A stretch of 11,173 bases of DNA from JBFFSQ01 sp041572275. GTDB lineage: Bacteria; Pseudomonadota; Gammaproteobacteria; SZUA-229. Location of the stretch: contig JBFFSQ010000092.1 in the NCBI GenBank assembly GCA_041572275.1, positions 1 through 11,173 of the forward strand, read 5' to 3'. The notes below the pieces were generated by a model that saw only the letters and a program-made list of their open reading frames with translations, did no database searches and was not told the DNA's origin. This document shows positions 1-6,348 of this stretch, one piece after another (the first letter of the stretch is position 1; the number at the start of each line of letters is the position of its first letter). A program made the position numbers and the translations under genes.

Positions 1-1
1 C

Positions 2-115
2 GAAGCTATACATATACCTATGTACGGAAGAAACGGATCAATGAATGTTGCGCATGCGCTTGCAGTAGCTTTATACGAATGGCGAAGACAGATCAATTTA
101 AAAATTATAGATTAA
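2..115 (+). CDS. SpoU/TrmH-family RNA 2'-O-methyltransferase, C-terminal end only
   Basis: Partial gene: the window opens inside it, and 37 codons remain before a TAA stop. The residues read EAIHIPMYGRNGSMNVAHAL, then AVALYEWRRQ and a short tail. This is motif 3 of the SPOUT (SpoU/TrmH) superfamily, 'IPM.G...S.NV..A....YE..RQ', part of the knotted C-terminal region that binds S-adenosylmethionine. These enzymes methylate the ribose 2'-OH of tRNA or rRNA. The fragment is too short to choose between RlmB, TrmH and less characterised SpoU proteins. The GRNGSMN wording differs from TrmL, so this is not a copy of the trmL gene at 6558-7022. Its stop codon overlaps the stop of the convergent yajL gene in a shared TTAA. 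Confidence 0.8.
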   Translation, partial: EAIHIPMYGRNGSMNVAHALAVALYEWRRQINLKIID

Positions 116-660
116 CGAACCAGTTGTGAATTGATTTCATCGCGTTTAGATTTCCCTTTCAGAATTTCAATTAGCGTCAAAGCAAAGTCCATGGCCGTAC
201 CAGGTCCACGTGAGGTTATGATATTGCCATCAATTTCTAGTGCAGAATCAGAAATAACGGTATGGTTTAGAGTGAGATTATTGAGTGCGCCTGGATAACT
301 GGTAACAGTTTTGCCATCAAGTAGACCGGCAGCAGCGAGTGCTTTAGGTGCAGCACAAATAGCGGCAAGAAATTTATTTTGTTGAGAGTGACGTTTTAAA
401 ATTTGTTGGATGCGGTCATCATCCCTCAGGTAATCAGCGCCAGGAAGTCCGCCAGGCAGAACTATCATATCGTAAGTATTGTTGATGACTTCATCGATAC
501 TTGTGTCAGGGATAATACGTGTGCCACGTGATGCCGTAACGGGTTTATTATCCAGTCCTGCGGTAGTGACACTAATACCTGCACGCACCAATAAGTCAGT
601 AATAGTAATTGCTTCCAATTCTTCACAGCCATTTGCAAGCGGAACAAGGACATGAGTCAT
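112..660 (-). CDS. yajL: DJ-1/PfpI family protein, YajL type
   Basis: This 182-residue single-domain protein covers the whole DJ-1/ThiJ fold, close to the roughly 190 residues usual for YajL and human DJ-1. The motif AAICAAPKAL places the reactive nucleophile-elbow cysteine at C102, and the partner acidic residue of the GCEELEA motif is probably E16. The C-terminal block TSRGPGTAMDFAL (149-161) is also typical. Family members are cytoplasmic and protect against oxidative and carbonyl stress. Chaperone, glyoxalase and deglycase activities have been reported and are partly disputed. Resemblance to E. coli YajL is strong (TDLLVRAGI, final NSQLV). The gene follows ctpA by 16 nt with an AAGG ribosome binding site 9 nt before the ATG, so it is probably the third gene of the envC-ctpA operon. 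Its link to cell-wall genes is positional only. Confidence 0.9.
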   Translation of the reverse strand: MTHVLVPLANGCEELEAITITDLLVRAGISVTTAGLDNKPVTASRGTRIIPDTSIDEVINNTYDMIVLPGGLPGADYLRDDDRIQQILKRHSQQNKFLAAICAAPKALAAAGLLDGKTVTSYPGALNNLTLNHTVISDSALEIDGNIITSRGPGTAMDFALTLIEILKGKSKRDEINSQLVR

Positions 661-676
661 AGCGGTATACCTTGAG

Positions 677-1984
677 CTAGGGTTTCGTGAGTATATTTAA
701 ACCTTTAAGCAGATTGAGTGCTTCATTGATCTGGTAATCGCTTTCAGGTATTTGTTTGTCCGGTGATTCAAATTCAAGATCATCGGTTGATTCAGTCGGA
801 TTACTGATATGGCGTGAAAGGTCGGCTTCCTTAATATGTTTTATGCCATTATCCTCGGCAACTGTAATTTTCAGGTTTTCGAGTTTTATATCAGGATCAA
901 TGCCTTCTGCCTGTATTGAACGACCTGAAGGTGTAAAATAACGAGCAGTTGTAAATTTAACTGCGCCGCCACTTCTAAGTTCCTGGATAGTTTGTACAGA
1001 GCCCTTGCCAAAAGTTTTTGAACCCATTAAGACAGCTCGTTTTTGATCCTGAAGTGCGCCGGCTACAATTTCCGAAGCGGAAGCTGAGCCTTCATTGATT
1101 AAAACGACTAAAGGTACGCCACTTAATGCATCTCCTGCTTTTGCTTTATATTCGAAATGAGAATTTTCAATGCGGCCTTTGGTGTAAACAATTAGACCTG
1201 AATCTAGAAAGAGATCCGAAACTTCGGCAGCAGCATTAAGTACACCACCAGGATTATTTCGTAAATCTAGTACCAGGCCTTTAAGAGGGTTTTTGTTTTC
1301 CTTAACAAGATCATTAAGGGCCTGGATAAGGTGATGTGATGTTCTTGACTGGAAAGTAGAAATACGAACATAACCGTAATTGGGCTCAAGTAAACGTTGT
1401 TTGACACTTTTAACCTTTATGATGGCACGAGTTAATGTAAAGTTGAGTGGGTCTGGTTGTTTTTGTCGAATGATTGTTAATTTAATCTTGCTACCGGGTG
1501 CTCCGCGCATGATATTAACAGCATCGTTAAGTGTCATGCCTTTTACAGGCGTATCATCTAGGCGGATAATTAAGTCACCTGCTTTTATGCCAGCATGAAA
1601 AGCTGGAGTATCATCAATAGGTGAAATAACTTTTACAAACCCATCTTCCATTCCCACCTGTATACCTAGCCCACCAAATTGACCACTGGTACCTATTTGT
1701 AGTTCTTTATATTCTGCTGGGTCTAGGTAAGTAGAATGTGGGTCGAGTCCTGAAAGCATTCCACGGATAGCATTTTCAAGTAGAACCTTATCATCCACTT
1801 CTTCGACATAGTCACTTTTGATGCGTGCAAATATATCCGAAAAGTTACGTAACTGTTCAAGTGGAAGGTGTTCAGTCTGATTGGAATCAGCTAGCAGTAA
1901 TGGTGAATTAAATACACATAGTGAACTGATGAGAACCAGTACTGGTGTCGAGCTTGTAAACAACTTTTTCGCAAAGACAATCAT
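677..1984 (-). CDS. ctpA: Carboxy-terminal processing protease, S41 family (CtpA-like)
   Basis: This 435-residue periplasmic serine protease starts with a signal peptide (about 1-33, KK then a hydrophobic core ending LLLADS). An N-terminal helical part (about 40-95) is followed by a PDZ domain (about 98-180, with GGLGIQV and AGIKAGDLI) and the S41 core (about 190-365). The Ser/Lys dyad is predicted as S302 in EGSASASEIVAGA and K327 in SKTFGKGSVQ, 25 residues apart as in the algal D1 protease (S372/K397, from memory). A low-complexity tail (about 370-435) is probably not catalytic. Such proteases trim or degrade periplasmic proteins from exposed C-termini and often control peptidoglycan hydrolases. 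The ATG directly abuts the envC stop (TAAATG), with AAGGA about 7 nt upstream inside envC. Translational coupling is therefore likely, and pairing with an EnvC-type activator fits a cell-wall role. Confidence 0.95.
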   Translation of the reverse strand: MIVFAKKLFTSSTPVLVLISSLCVFNSPLLLADSNQTEHLPLEQLRNFSDIFARIKSDYVEEVDDKVLLENAIRGMLSGLDPHSTYLDPAEYKELQIGTSGQFGGLGIQVGMEDGFVKVISPIDDTPAFHAGIKAGDLIIRLDDTPVKGMTLNDAVNIMRGAPGSKIKLTIIRQKQPDPLNFTLTRAIIKVKSVKQRLLEPNYGYVRISTFQSRTSHHLIQALNDLVKENKNPLKGLVLDLRNNPGGVLNAAAEVSDLFLDSGLIVYTKGRIENSHFEYKAKAGDALSGVPLVVLINEGSASASEIVAGALQDQKRAVLMGSKTFGKGSVQTIQELRSGGAVKFTTARYFTPSGRSIQAEGIDPDIKLENLKITVAEDNGIKHIKEADLSRHISNPTESTDDLEFESPDKQIPESDYQINEALNLLKGLNILTKP

Positions 1985-3169
1985 TTAGTTATCCTTTAAA
2001 GCAATGTGGCGTATTTTATTATTGCACCACAGGCTGGGGTTTACTGGTTTTCCCTGATGTCGTAATTCAAAATATAGGCCACTTTCAGATTGACCGCCAC
2101 TATCGCCTACAGTGGCTAATATTTCACCAGGTTCTATCCAGTCCCCTGCTTGTTTGAAAAGTTCCTGATTATGACCATAAAGTGACATGTAACCGTCATT
2201 ATGGTCAACGATAGTAATGAAGCCAAAACCCTGTAACCAGTCAGAGAAAGCGATCTGGCCGTGACTAATGGCACGAACAGGAGTGCCATAGGCAGCTTTG
2301 ATGACGACGCCATTCCATATTAGATCACCCTGATGGCGTGGTGTTCCAAACTGGGCCGAAAATGTACCTTTAACGGGCCAGGGCAATTTACCTTTTAGAC
2401 CGCTAAAGGGGAGCTGGTTTTGAGTTTGACTCGGAATGTCGGCAAGGATTTCACCTAAGGACATCAACAGGCTTTCAATTCGGTGACGACTAGATTTTAA
2501 TTCATCGAGTGTATAGTTCTGATGCTCGATGTCCTGGTTCAGTTTGTTCAGGAGTTGTTTACGGCTTTTACGATTACTCTTAAGTGTCTGGTGTTGCTTG
2601 TTTTTAGTCAACAGGAGCTGTTCGAGTTCCTGTTTAGTCGCTGCTATGCTTTGTTCGAGTTTCATACGGGCGTCTATACGTTCCAGGAAACTACTAATCT
2701 CTGCAGATCGTGCCTGATTAAGATACCTATAATAAACCATCGATCGGCCCAATTCAGAAGGTTGCTGTTGATTGAATAGCATTTTGAGTTGAGCCTGTTG
2801 TCCCATGGCATGAGCTGAACGTAGTTGTGATGACAAGACTTGCCGTTGCTTCTTGAGTTCTTTGTTTAATGTGACAAGTTCGGCTCTTAAATCTGTAAGT
2901 TTTTTGCCGGCATTTCGATGCTTGCGCTTGGTTGTACGTAAGGATTTAGAGGTCCGGGCGATCTTACGCTCGAGCTTTTGAAGTTCATCACGTACATCAC
3001 TGCGTTTATCCTGAGTTTCCTGTAGATTCGAGAGTACGGTGCTGATTTTGTCACGAATCTCATCCAGCTTGAGCTGATAACTGCTGGCGTCATCTGACCC
3101 ATAAACAGGGTGTATGACGGATATAATCGTAATTAAAATGATTAATGAGTGCTTATACATAAACATCAT
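1985..3169 (-). CDS. envC: Murein hydrolase activator EnvC (coiled coil plus degenerate LytM/M23 domain)
   Basis: This 394-residue protein has a signal peptide (about 1-24, ending PVYG), a long charged coiled-coil region (about 30-240) and a C-terminal LytM/M23 domain (about 264-382). The domain retains the fold motifs DWLQGFG, SLYGHNQ and VGDSGGQ, but the zinc ligands are lost. The HxxxD position reads W285/V289, and the HxH position reads G364/Y366 in SGLYFELR. H333 is retained. EnvC of E. coli is likewise inactive as a peptidase: it binds FtsX through its coiled coil and activates the amidases AmiA and AmiB at the septum. The same role is inferred here. Three in-frame ATGs (codons 1, 2 and 4) are available and none has a clear Shine-Dalgarno sequence, so the exact start is uncertain by a few residues. 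The neighbouring gpmI seen in E. coli is absent. Confidence 0.93.
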   Translation of the reverse strand: MMFMYKHSLIILITIISVIHPVYGSDDASSYQLKLDEIRDKISTVLSNLQETQDKRSDVRDELQKLERKIARTSKSLRTTKRKHRNAGKKLTDLRAELVTLNKELKKQRQVLSSQLRSAHAMGQQAQLKMLFNQQQPSELGRSMVYYRYLNQARSAEISSFLERIDARMKLEQSIAATKQELEQLLLTKNKQHQTLKSNRKSRKQLLNKLNQDIEHQNYTLDELKSSRHRIESLLMSLGEILADIPSQTQNQLPFSGLKGKLPWPVKGTFSAQFGTPRHQGDLIWNGVVIKAAYGTPVRAISHGQIAFSDWLQGFGFITIVDHNDGYMSLYGHNQELFKQAGDWIEPGEILATVGDSGGQSESGLYFELRHQGKPVNPSLWCNNKIRHIALKDN

Positions 3170-3254
3170 AAAAGTGTGACAGGAGCATATGATAACCCGA
3201 ATATGTTGTGAAATAAGAGAGTGTTTTGGTGACTATCAAGAAAAAGTGAAAAAA

Positions 3255-3271
3255 ACATAGAAAAACTATGT
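3255..3271. promoter_or_regulatory. Inverted repeat in the envC/arsR divergent region, candidate operator
   Basis: ACATAG and CTATGT form a perfect 6-bp inverted repeat separated by AAAAA. The right arm directly abuts a -10-like TATTAT (3271-3276) facing arsR. It lies 61-77 bases before the arsR start in a very A/T-rich divergent intergenic region. ArsR-family proteins usually bind palindromes near their own promoter, so this is a plausible autoregulatory site. No convincing -35 element is visible, and binding is inference. Confidence 0.35.
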
Positions 3272-3290
3272 ATTATTTTATGCAAGTTTA

Positions 3291-3300
3291 CTAATATTAG
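3291..3300. promoter_or_regulatory. Perfect palindrome CTAATATTAG upstream of the ArsR gene
   Basis: This 10-bp perfect palindrome sits 31 bases before the arsR ATG, where a repressor site would block the promoter or the early transcript. The half CTAATAT recurs at 3706-3712, just after arsR and before the rhodanese gene. This makes it a second candidate operator for the neighbouring regulator. A palindrome this short can arise by chance in A/T-rich DNA. Confidence 0.35.
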
Positions 3301-3331
3301 AGTCTCAATAATTCAGGATAAGGGCTAACCA

Positions 3332-3670
3332 ATGGTCGCAGAATTTGAAGAAACGCAATTAATGACCAGGGAGGAAGATATTGATCGAGCTTCACGGTCC
3401 CTGAAGGCAATGTCACATCCATTGCGTTTGAAAATACTGTGTACCTTACGCGACCAGGAAGTCAGTGTGCAGGATATAGTCGACAGCGTAGGTACATCCC
3501 AGAGTAATATTTCACAGCATTTGGCCATTTTACGGGATAAGGGCATCCTGGCATCACGTAAAGATGCTAACCGTGTATTTTACCGAGTAGGTGATGCGCG
3601 GACCTTACGTTTAATAGGTATGATGCAGGAAGTCTTCTGTGCCCAGCCGGGTATGGAAGAAGAACTATAA
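3332..3670 (+). CDS. ArsR/SmtB-family repressor with a putative dithiol persulfide-sensing pair
   Basis: This 112-residue winged-helix protein carries the ArsR core MSHPLRLKILCTL (27-39), the recognition helix TSQSNISQHLAILRDKGIL (55-73) and the beta-wing SRKDANRVFYRV (75-86). The ELCVCD-type metal motif of ArsR/SmtB is missing. Instead there are exactly two cysteines, C37 in helix 2 and C103 in the last helix, 66 residues apart. From memory, SqrR (C41/C107), BigR (C42/C108) and HlyU (C38/C104) have the same 66-residue spacing; in SqrR and BigR this pair forms a disulfide or polysulfide bridge that releases DNA. A sulfur/redox sensor is therefore the best guess. The start is supported by AAGGG 7 nt upstream; a second ATG at codon 11 is possible. 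The next gene is a rhodanese, which parallels the E. coli ygaV-ygaP pair. Its targets are inferred. Confidence 0.85.
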   Translation: MVAEFEETQLMTREEDIDRASRSLKAMSHPLRLKILCTLRDQEVSVQDIVDSVGTSQSNISQHLAILRDKGILASRKDANRVFYRVGDARTLRLIGMMQEVFCAQPGMEEEL

Positions 3671-3688
3671 TTATTTTTTCATAGCGCC

Positions 3689-3715
3689 CCCGTATTAGTT
3701 TTTTGCTAATATGGG
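3689..3715 (+). promoter_or_regulatory. Hairpin between arsR and the rhodanese gene
   Basis: CCCGTATTAG and CTAATATGGG form a 10-bp stem (one G-U pair) with a 7-nt loop, TTTTTTG. No T-run follows the stem, so it is not a classical intrinsic terminator. It lies 32 bases before the rhodanese ATG and could partly attenuate read-through, stabilise mRNA, or act in DNA form as an operator, since its CTAATAT half matches the palindrome before arsR. Confidence 0.4.
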
Positions 3716-3747
3716 TGTCTATTATTGTATACGGATTTGTATTTAAC

Positions 3748-4173
3748 ATGTCTCAGATGATCGAATTTGCAGGCAACCATCTACTATTGTTCGGTGGTTT
3801 GGTGGTCGTCCTGTTTTTAATTGTGAAAATGGAGCTGGATGGCCGCATGAGTGGGGTCAGTCAGCTGAATCCTGTACAGGCAGTACAGCTGATGAATCAG
3901 GGTGATTTCCTGCTGCTAGATGTACGTGAAGCACAGGAATACAGTTCGGGCCATATCAAGGAGGCTGTCCATATTCCTATGTCGGCATTAAAAAAGCGGG
4001 TATCGGAACTTGATAAGCATAAAGATAAATCTGTTTTGATTTATTGTCGTTCTGGTAGTCGTTCTAATTATGCCTGTAAATTAATGAGGCAGGCAGGTTT
4101 TGAAAATGTGAATAATATGTCCGGCGGTGTCATGAGCTGGTCCAATGCGAATTTGCCGCTAACCAAGAAATAA
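3748..4173 (+). CDS. yibN: Membrane-anchored rhodanese-like sulfurtransferase (YibN-like)
   Basis: From the ATG at 3748 this is a 141-residue protein with one N-terminal membrane helix (about 11-27) and a cytoplasmic rhodanese domain (about 38-138). The domain shows LLLDVREAQEYSSGHI (55-70) and the six-residue active loop CRSGSRS beginning with catalytic C100. The intact cysteine loop suggests it can carry a persulfide and transfer sulfur, for example to thiols or the adjacent redoxins; the physiological acceptor is unknown. The frame stays open upstream to a TTG at 3703, but that start lies inside the hairpin and would add residues before the membrane helix. E. coli YibN has the same layout and length and starts at the equivalent methionine. 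Only a weak GGA lies upstream. grxC follows after 4 nt, as in E. coli. Confidence 0.9.
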   Translation: MSQMIEFAGNHLLLFGGLVVVLFLIVKMELDGRMSGVSQLNPVQAVQLMNQGDFLLLDVREAQEYSSGHIKEAVHIPMSALKKRVSELDKHKDKSVLIYCRSGSRSNYACKLMRQAGFENVNNMSGGVMSWSNANLPLTKK

Positions 4174-4177
4174 ATCC

Positions 4178-4441
4178 ATGGCTACAGCCGACATTACAAT
4201 CTATTTTATGCCTTTTTGTCCTTATTGTTCCTGGGCACAACAATTGTTGGATGCCAAAGGGGCTGAATATACGTTAATCAATGTGACCGATGATGAAAGC
4301 ATTCGTCAGGAAATGGAAGACTTGAGTGGGCGACAGACTGTGCCACAGATATTTATTGGCGATTATCATGTCGGTGGTTATGATGATTTATCCACCCTGG
4401 ATCAACAGGGAGGATTGGATCCGCTACTACAGGGAGTGTGA
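4178..4441 (+). CDS. grxC: Glutaredoxin 3
   Basis: This 87-residue dithiol glutaredoxin has about the usual length. The active site is C14-P15-Y16-C17, the cis-proline motif is TVPQIFIG (54-61), and the glutathione-binding GGYDDL follows (66-71). It reduces protein disulfides and glutathionylated proteins with glutathione in the cytoplasm and can support ribonucleotide reductase. It begins 4 nt after the rhodanese stop and ends 6 nt before trxC, so it lies within an operon. The Shine-Dalgarno sequence is weak (AAGAAA), which fits translational coupling. The order rhodanese-grxC-secB-gpsA is the same as in E. coli apart from the inserted thioredoxin gene. Confidence 0.95.
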   Translation: MATADITIYFMPFCPYCSWAQQLLDAKGAEYTLINVTDDESIRQEMEDLSGRQTVPQIFIGDYHVGGYDDLSTLDQQGGLDPLLQGV

Positions 4442-4447
4442 TTTAAT

Positions 4448-4870
4448 ATGCAGCTTGTCTGTCCGCACTGTAATGCCATCAACCGTATACCAGAGACACG
4501 CTCAGGTCAGTCAGCCAAGTGTGGTAAATGCCATGAGGCGTTGTTTATGGCTAAGCCCTTAGCTGTCAATCAGGCTCAGTTCGAGCGTCATTTATTCAAG
4601 AGTGAGCTCCCTCTTGTGGTTGATTTCTGGGCATCCTGGTGTGGACCGTGCCAGATGATGGCGCCGGCATTTGAAAAAGCGGCAGCTGTAGTCGAGCCCC
4701 GGGCGCGGTTACTGAAAGTGAATACTGAAACTGAACAGGCGTTGGCCTCGCGTTATGGTATTCGCAGCATTCCATCGTTAGTGGTATTCTCCGCTGGACA
4801 GGAAAAGGCACGTACAGCCGGTGCGCTGGATTACAACAGTCTAGTGTCCTGGATTAATAATCATATTTAG
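4448..4870 (+). CDS. trxC: Thioredoxin 2 (TrxC) with N-terminal zinc finger
   Basis: This 140-residue protein matches the length of E. coli TrxC (139). An N-terminal zinc-binding module has two cysteine pairs, CPHC (5-8) and CGKC (25-28). It is joined to a thioredoxin domain (about 40-140) with the active site WCGPC (64-68) and the cis-proline motif SIPS (107-110). TrxC reduces cytoplasmic disulfides using thioredoxin reductase, and its zinc centre modulates redox potential. In E. coli trxC is an OxyR-regulated gene located elsewhere; here it is inserted between grxC and secB with gaps of 6 and 9 nt. GGGAG lies 11 nt before the ATG. The placement joins the glutathione and thioredoxin branches in one transcript behind a possible sulfur-sensing repressor. 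Confidence 0.95.
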   Translation: MQLVCPHCNAINRIPETRSGQSAKCGKCHEALFMAKPLAVNQAQFERHLFKSELPLVVDFWASWCGPCQMMAPAFEKAAAVVEPRARLLKVNTETEQALASRYGIRSIPSLVVFSAGQEKARTAGALDYNSLVSWINNHI

Positions 4871-4879
4871 GTTTTTATA

Positions 4880-5344
4880 ATGAGTGAACAAGAGCAAGCG
4901 CCACAGCAGTTTAATATCCAGAAAATTTATCTGAAAGATGTATCATTTGAGTCACCCAACACTCCCGCCGTATTTTCAGAGGCTCAGTGGCAGCCAGAAG
5001 TTAATGTACAGCTCAATACTGAAGGTAAAACACTGAAGGAAGGTGTTCACGAAGTAACGCTGACAGTAACTGTGACAGCCAAGCAGGAAGAGAAAACTGC
5101 ATTTCTGGTCGAAGTAAAACAGGCAGGAGTGTTCCAGATAGCCGGTATCCCGGCTGATCAGATGGGCGGGATGCTGGGTGCCTATTGTCCTGAGATCCTG
5201 TTTCCATTTGCCCGTGAAGCGATTGCTGATTTGGTCACAAAGGGCGGCTTCCCACAGATGCTATTATCACCTGTAAATTTCAACGCCTTGTATATGCAGC
5301 ACCAGCAGCAACAGGCACAGAAAGCAACTGAAACGGCGCACTAA
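4880..5344 (+). CDS. secB: Protein-export chaperone SecB
   Basis: This 154-residue cytoplasmic chaperone has essentially the family length (E. coli 155). Typical features are the N-terminal FNIQKIYLKDVSFESPN block (11-27), the beta-sheet core with VTLTVTVTAK, and the C-terminal CPEILFPFAREAIADLV segment followed by GGFPQMLLSPVNF. The tail is glutamine-rich. SecB tetramers hold preproteins unfolded and deliver them to SecA. Secreted proteins encoded nearby (EnvC, CtpA, the secretin) are potential clients by class, not by evidence. AGG lies 8 nt before the ATG. The stop TAA overlaps the gpsA start by one base (TAATG), so the two genes are translationally coupled, as in the conserved secB-gpsA pair. 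Confidence 0.97.
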   Translation: MSEQEQAPQQFNIQKIYLKDVSFESPNTPAVFSEAQWQPEVNVQLNTEGKTLKEGVHEVTLTVTVTAKQEEKTAFLVEVKQAGVFQIAGIPADQMGGMLGAYCPEILFPFAREAIADLVTKGGFPQMLLSPVNFNALYMQHQQQQAQKATETAH

Positions 5345-6348
5345 TGTCAGTATCAGCCCGGAATATAGCCGTACTTGGTGCGGGTTCCTGGGGAACTGCA
5401 CTGGCAATCCAGATTGCTCGGGCTGATCTGAAGGTTTGTCTCTGGGGCATAGAATCTGATCAAGTCAGGGACATGCAGCAACAGCGCTGCAATTCTTATT
5501 ATCTTCCTGATATTGAATTTCCGCCGGCTTTGCAGCTAGAAACTGACCTGAAAACGGCGATAGATGGGGCTGAAACCTTGTTACTGGCTGTCCCTAGTCA
5601 TGCATTACGAGGCTTTATTCAATCCGCCCGAGCCTTTATCCGAAGTGATCAACAGATCGTCTGGGCGACCAAAGGGCTTGAACAGGGTAGTGGCAAGTTG
5701 ATGCACCAGATCATTGCCGAAGAGCTACCTGACTGCACCGCCACGGCGGTAATTTCTGGACCAACCTTTGCCAAGGAGGTAGCGCAGAATTTACCCACGG
5801 CAGTGACTGTTGCGGCGAGTTCAAGAGCAACAGCGGATGATGTGGTCGCTTTTCTTCATCACGGTAATTTCAGAGCCTATAGCAGTGATGATGTTATCGG
5901 AGTTGAACTGGGTGGTTCGCTAAAAAATGTACTCGCTATTGCGGCAGGTATTGCTGATGGACTGGGCTTCGGGGCCAATACACGTGCAGCATTGATTACA
6001 CGGGGTCTCGCTGAAATGATGCGCCTGGGTCAGTCCATGGGTGCGCAGCAGGAAACCTTTATGGGTTTAGCAGGTCTTGGTGATCTGGTCCTGACATGTA
6101 CCGATAACCAGTCACGAAATAGACGAATGGGGTTGAAGCTGGCAGAAGGCATATCGGTCGAGCAGGCTAGGGAGGAGATTGGTCAGGCTGTGGAAGGTGT
6201 AAAGACTGCAAAGGAAGCCTGGAATCTAGCCCAGCAGTACAAGGTCGAGTTGCCGATTATTGAACAGACCTATCGTGTGTTGTATGAAGGTAAATCTCCC
6301 AAACAGGCAGTTCAGGACTTGTTGGCCCGTGAGGCAAGGGCTGAATGA
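5344..6348 (+). CDS. gpsA: NAD(P)-dependent glycerol-3-phosphate dehydrogenase
   Basis: This 334-residue enzyme (E. coli 339) reduces dihydroxyacetone phosphate to sn-glycerol 3-phosphate, the backbone precursor of phospholipids. The Rossmann motif VLGAGSWGTALA lies at 10-21. The conserved segments ATKGLE (108-113) and SGPTFAKEV (138-146) are present. The catalytic lysine is K194 in GGSLKNVLAIAAG, and the substrate-binding segment is ANTRAALITRGLAEM (211-225). The sequence appears intact. Translation is coupled to secB through the TAATG overlap. It is the last gene of the rightward cluster. In E. coli cysE follows, but here a 209-bp spacer without a gene leads to trmL on the opposite strand. 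Confidence 0.97.
   Translation: MSVSARNIAVLGAGSWGTALAIQIARADLKVCLWGIESDQVRDMQQQRCNSYYLPDIEFPPALQLETDLKTAIDGAETLLLAVPSHALRGFIQSARAFIRSDQQIVWATKGLEQGSGKLMHQIIAEELPDCTATAVISGPTFAKEVAQNLPTAVTVAASSRATADDVVAFLHHGNFRAYSSDDVIGVELGGSLKNVLAIAAGIADGLGFGANTRAALITRGLAEMMRLGQSMGAQQETFMGLAGLGDLVLTCTDNQSRNRRMGLKLAEGISVEQAREEIGQAVEGVKTAKEAWNLAQQYKVELPIIEQTYRVLYEGKSPKQAVQDLLAREARAE

Noticed and set aside
3234..3239. TTGATA on the minus strand as the -35 box of an envC promoter
   Set aside because: It matches five of six consensus bases, but no acceptable -10 element lies 16-18 bases downstream.
3325..3546. Minus-strand open frame opposite arsR
   Set aside because: It mirrors conserved ArsR coding sequence and has no recognisable domain.
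3703..3747. Upstream extension of the rhodanese frame starting with TTG
   Set aside because: The TTG lies inside the hairpin and would add residues before the membrane helix. The ATG at 3748 matches the known YibN layout.
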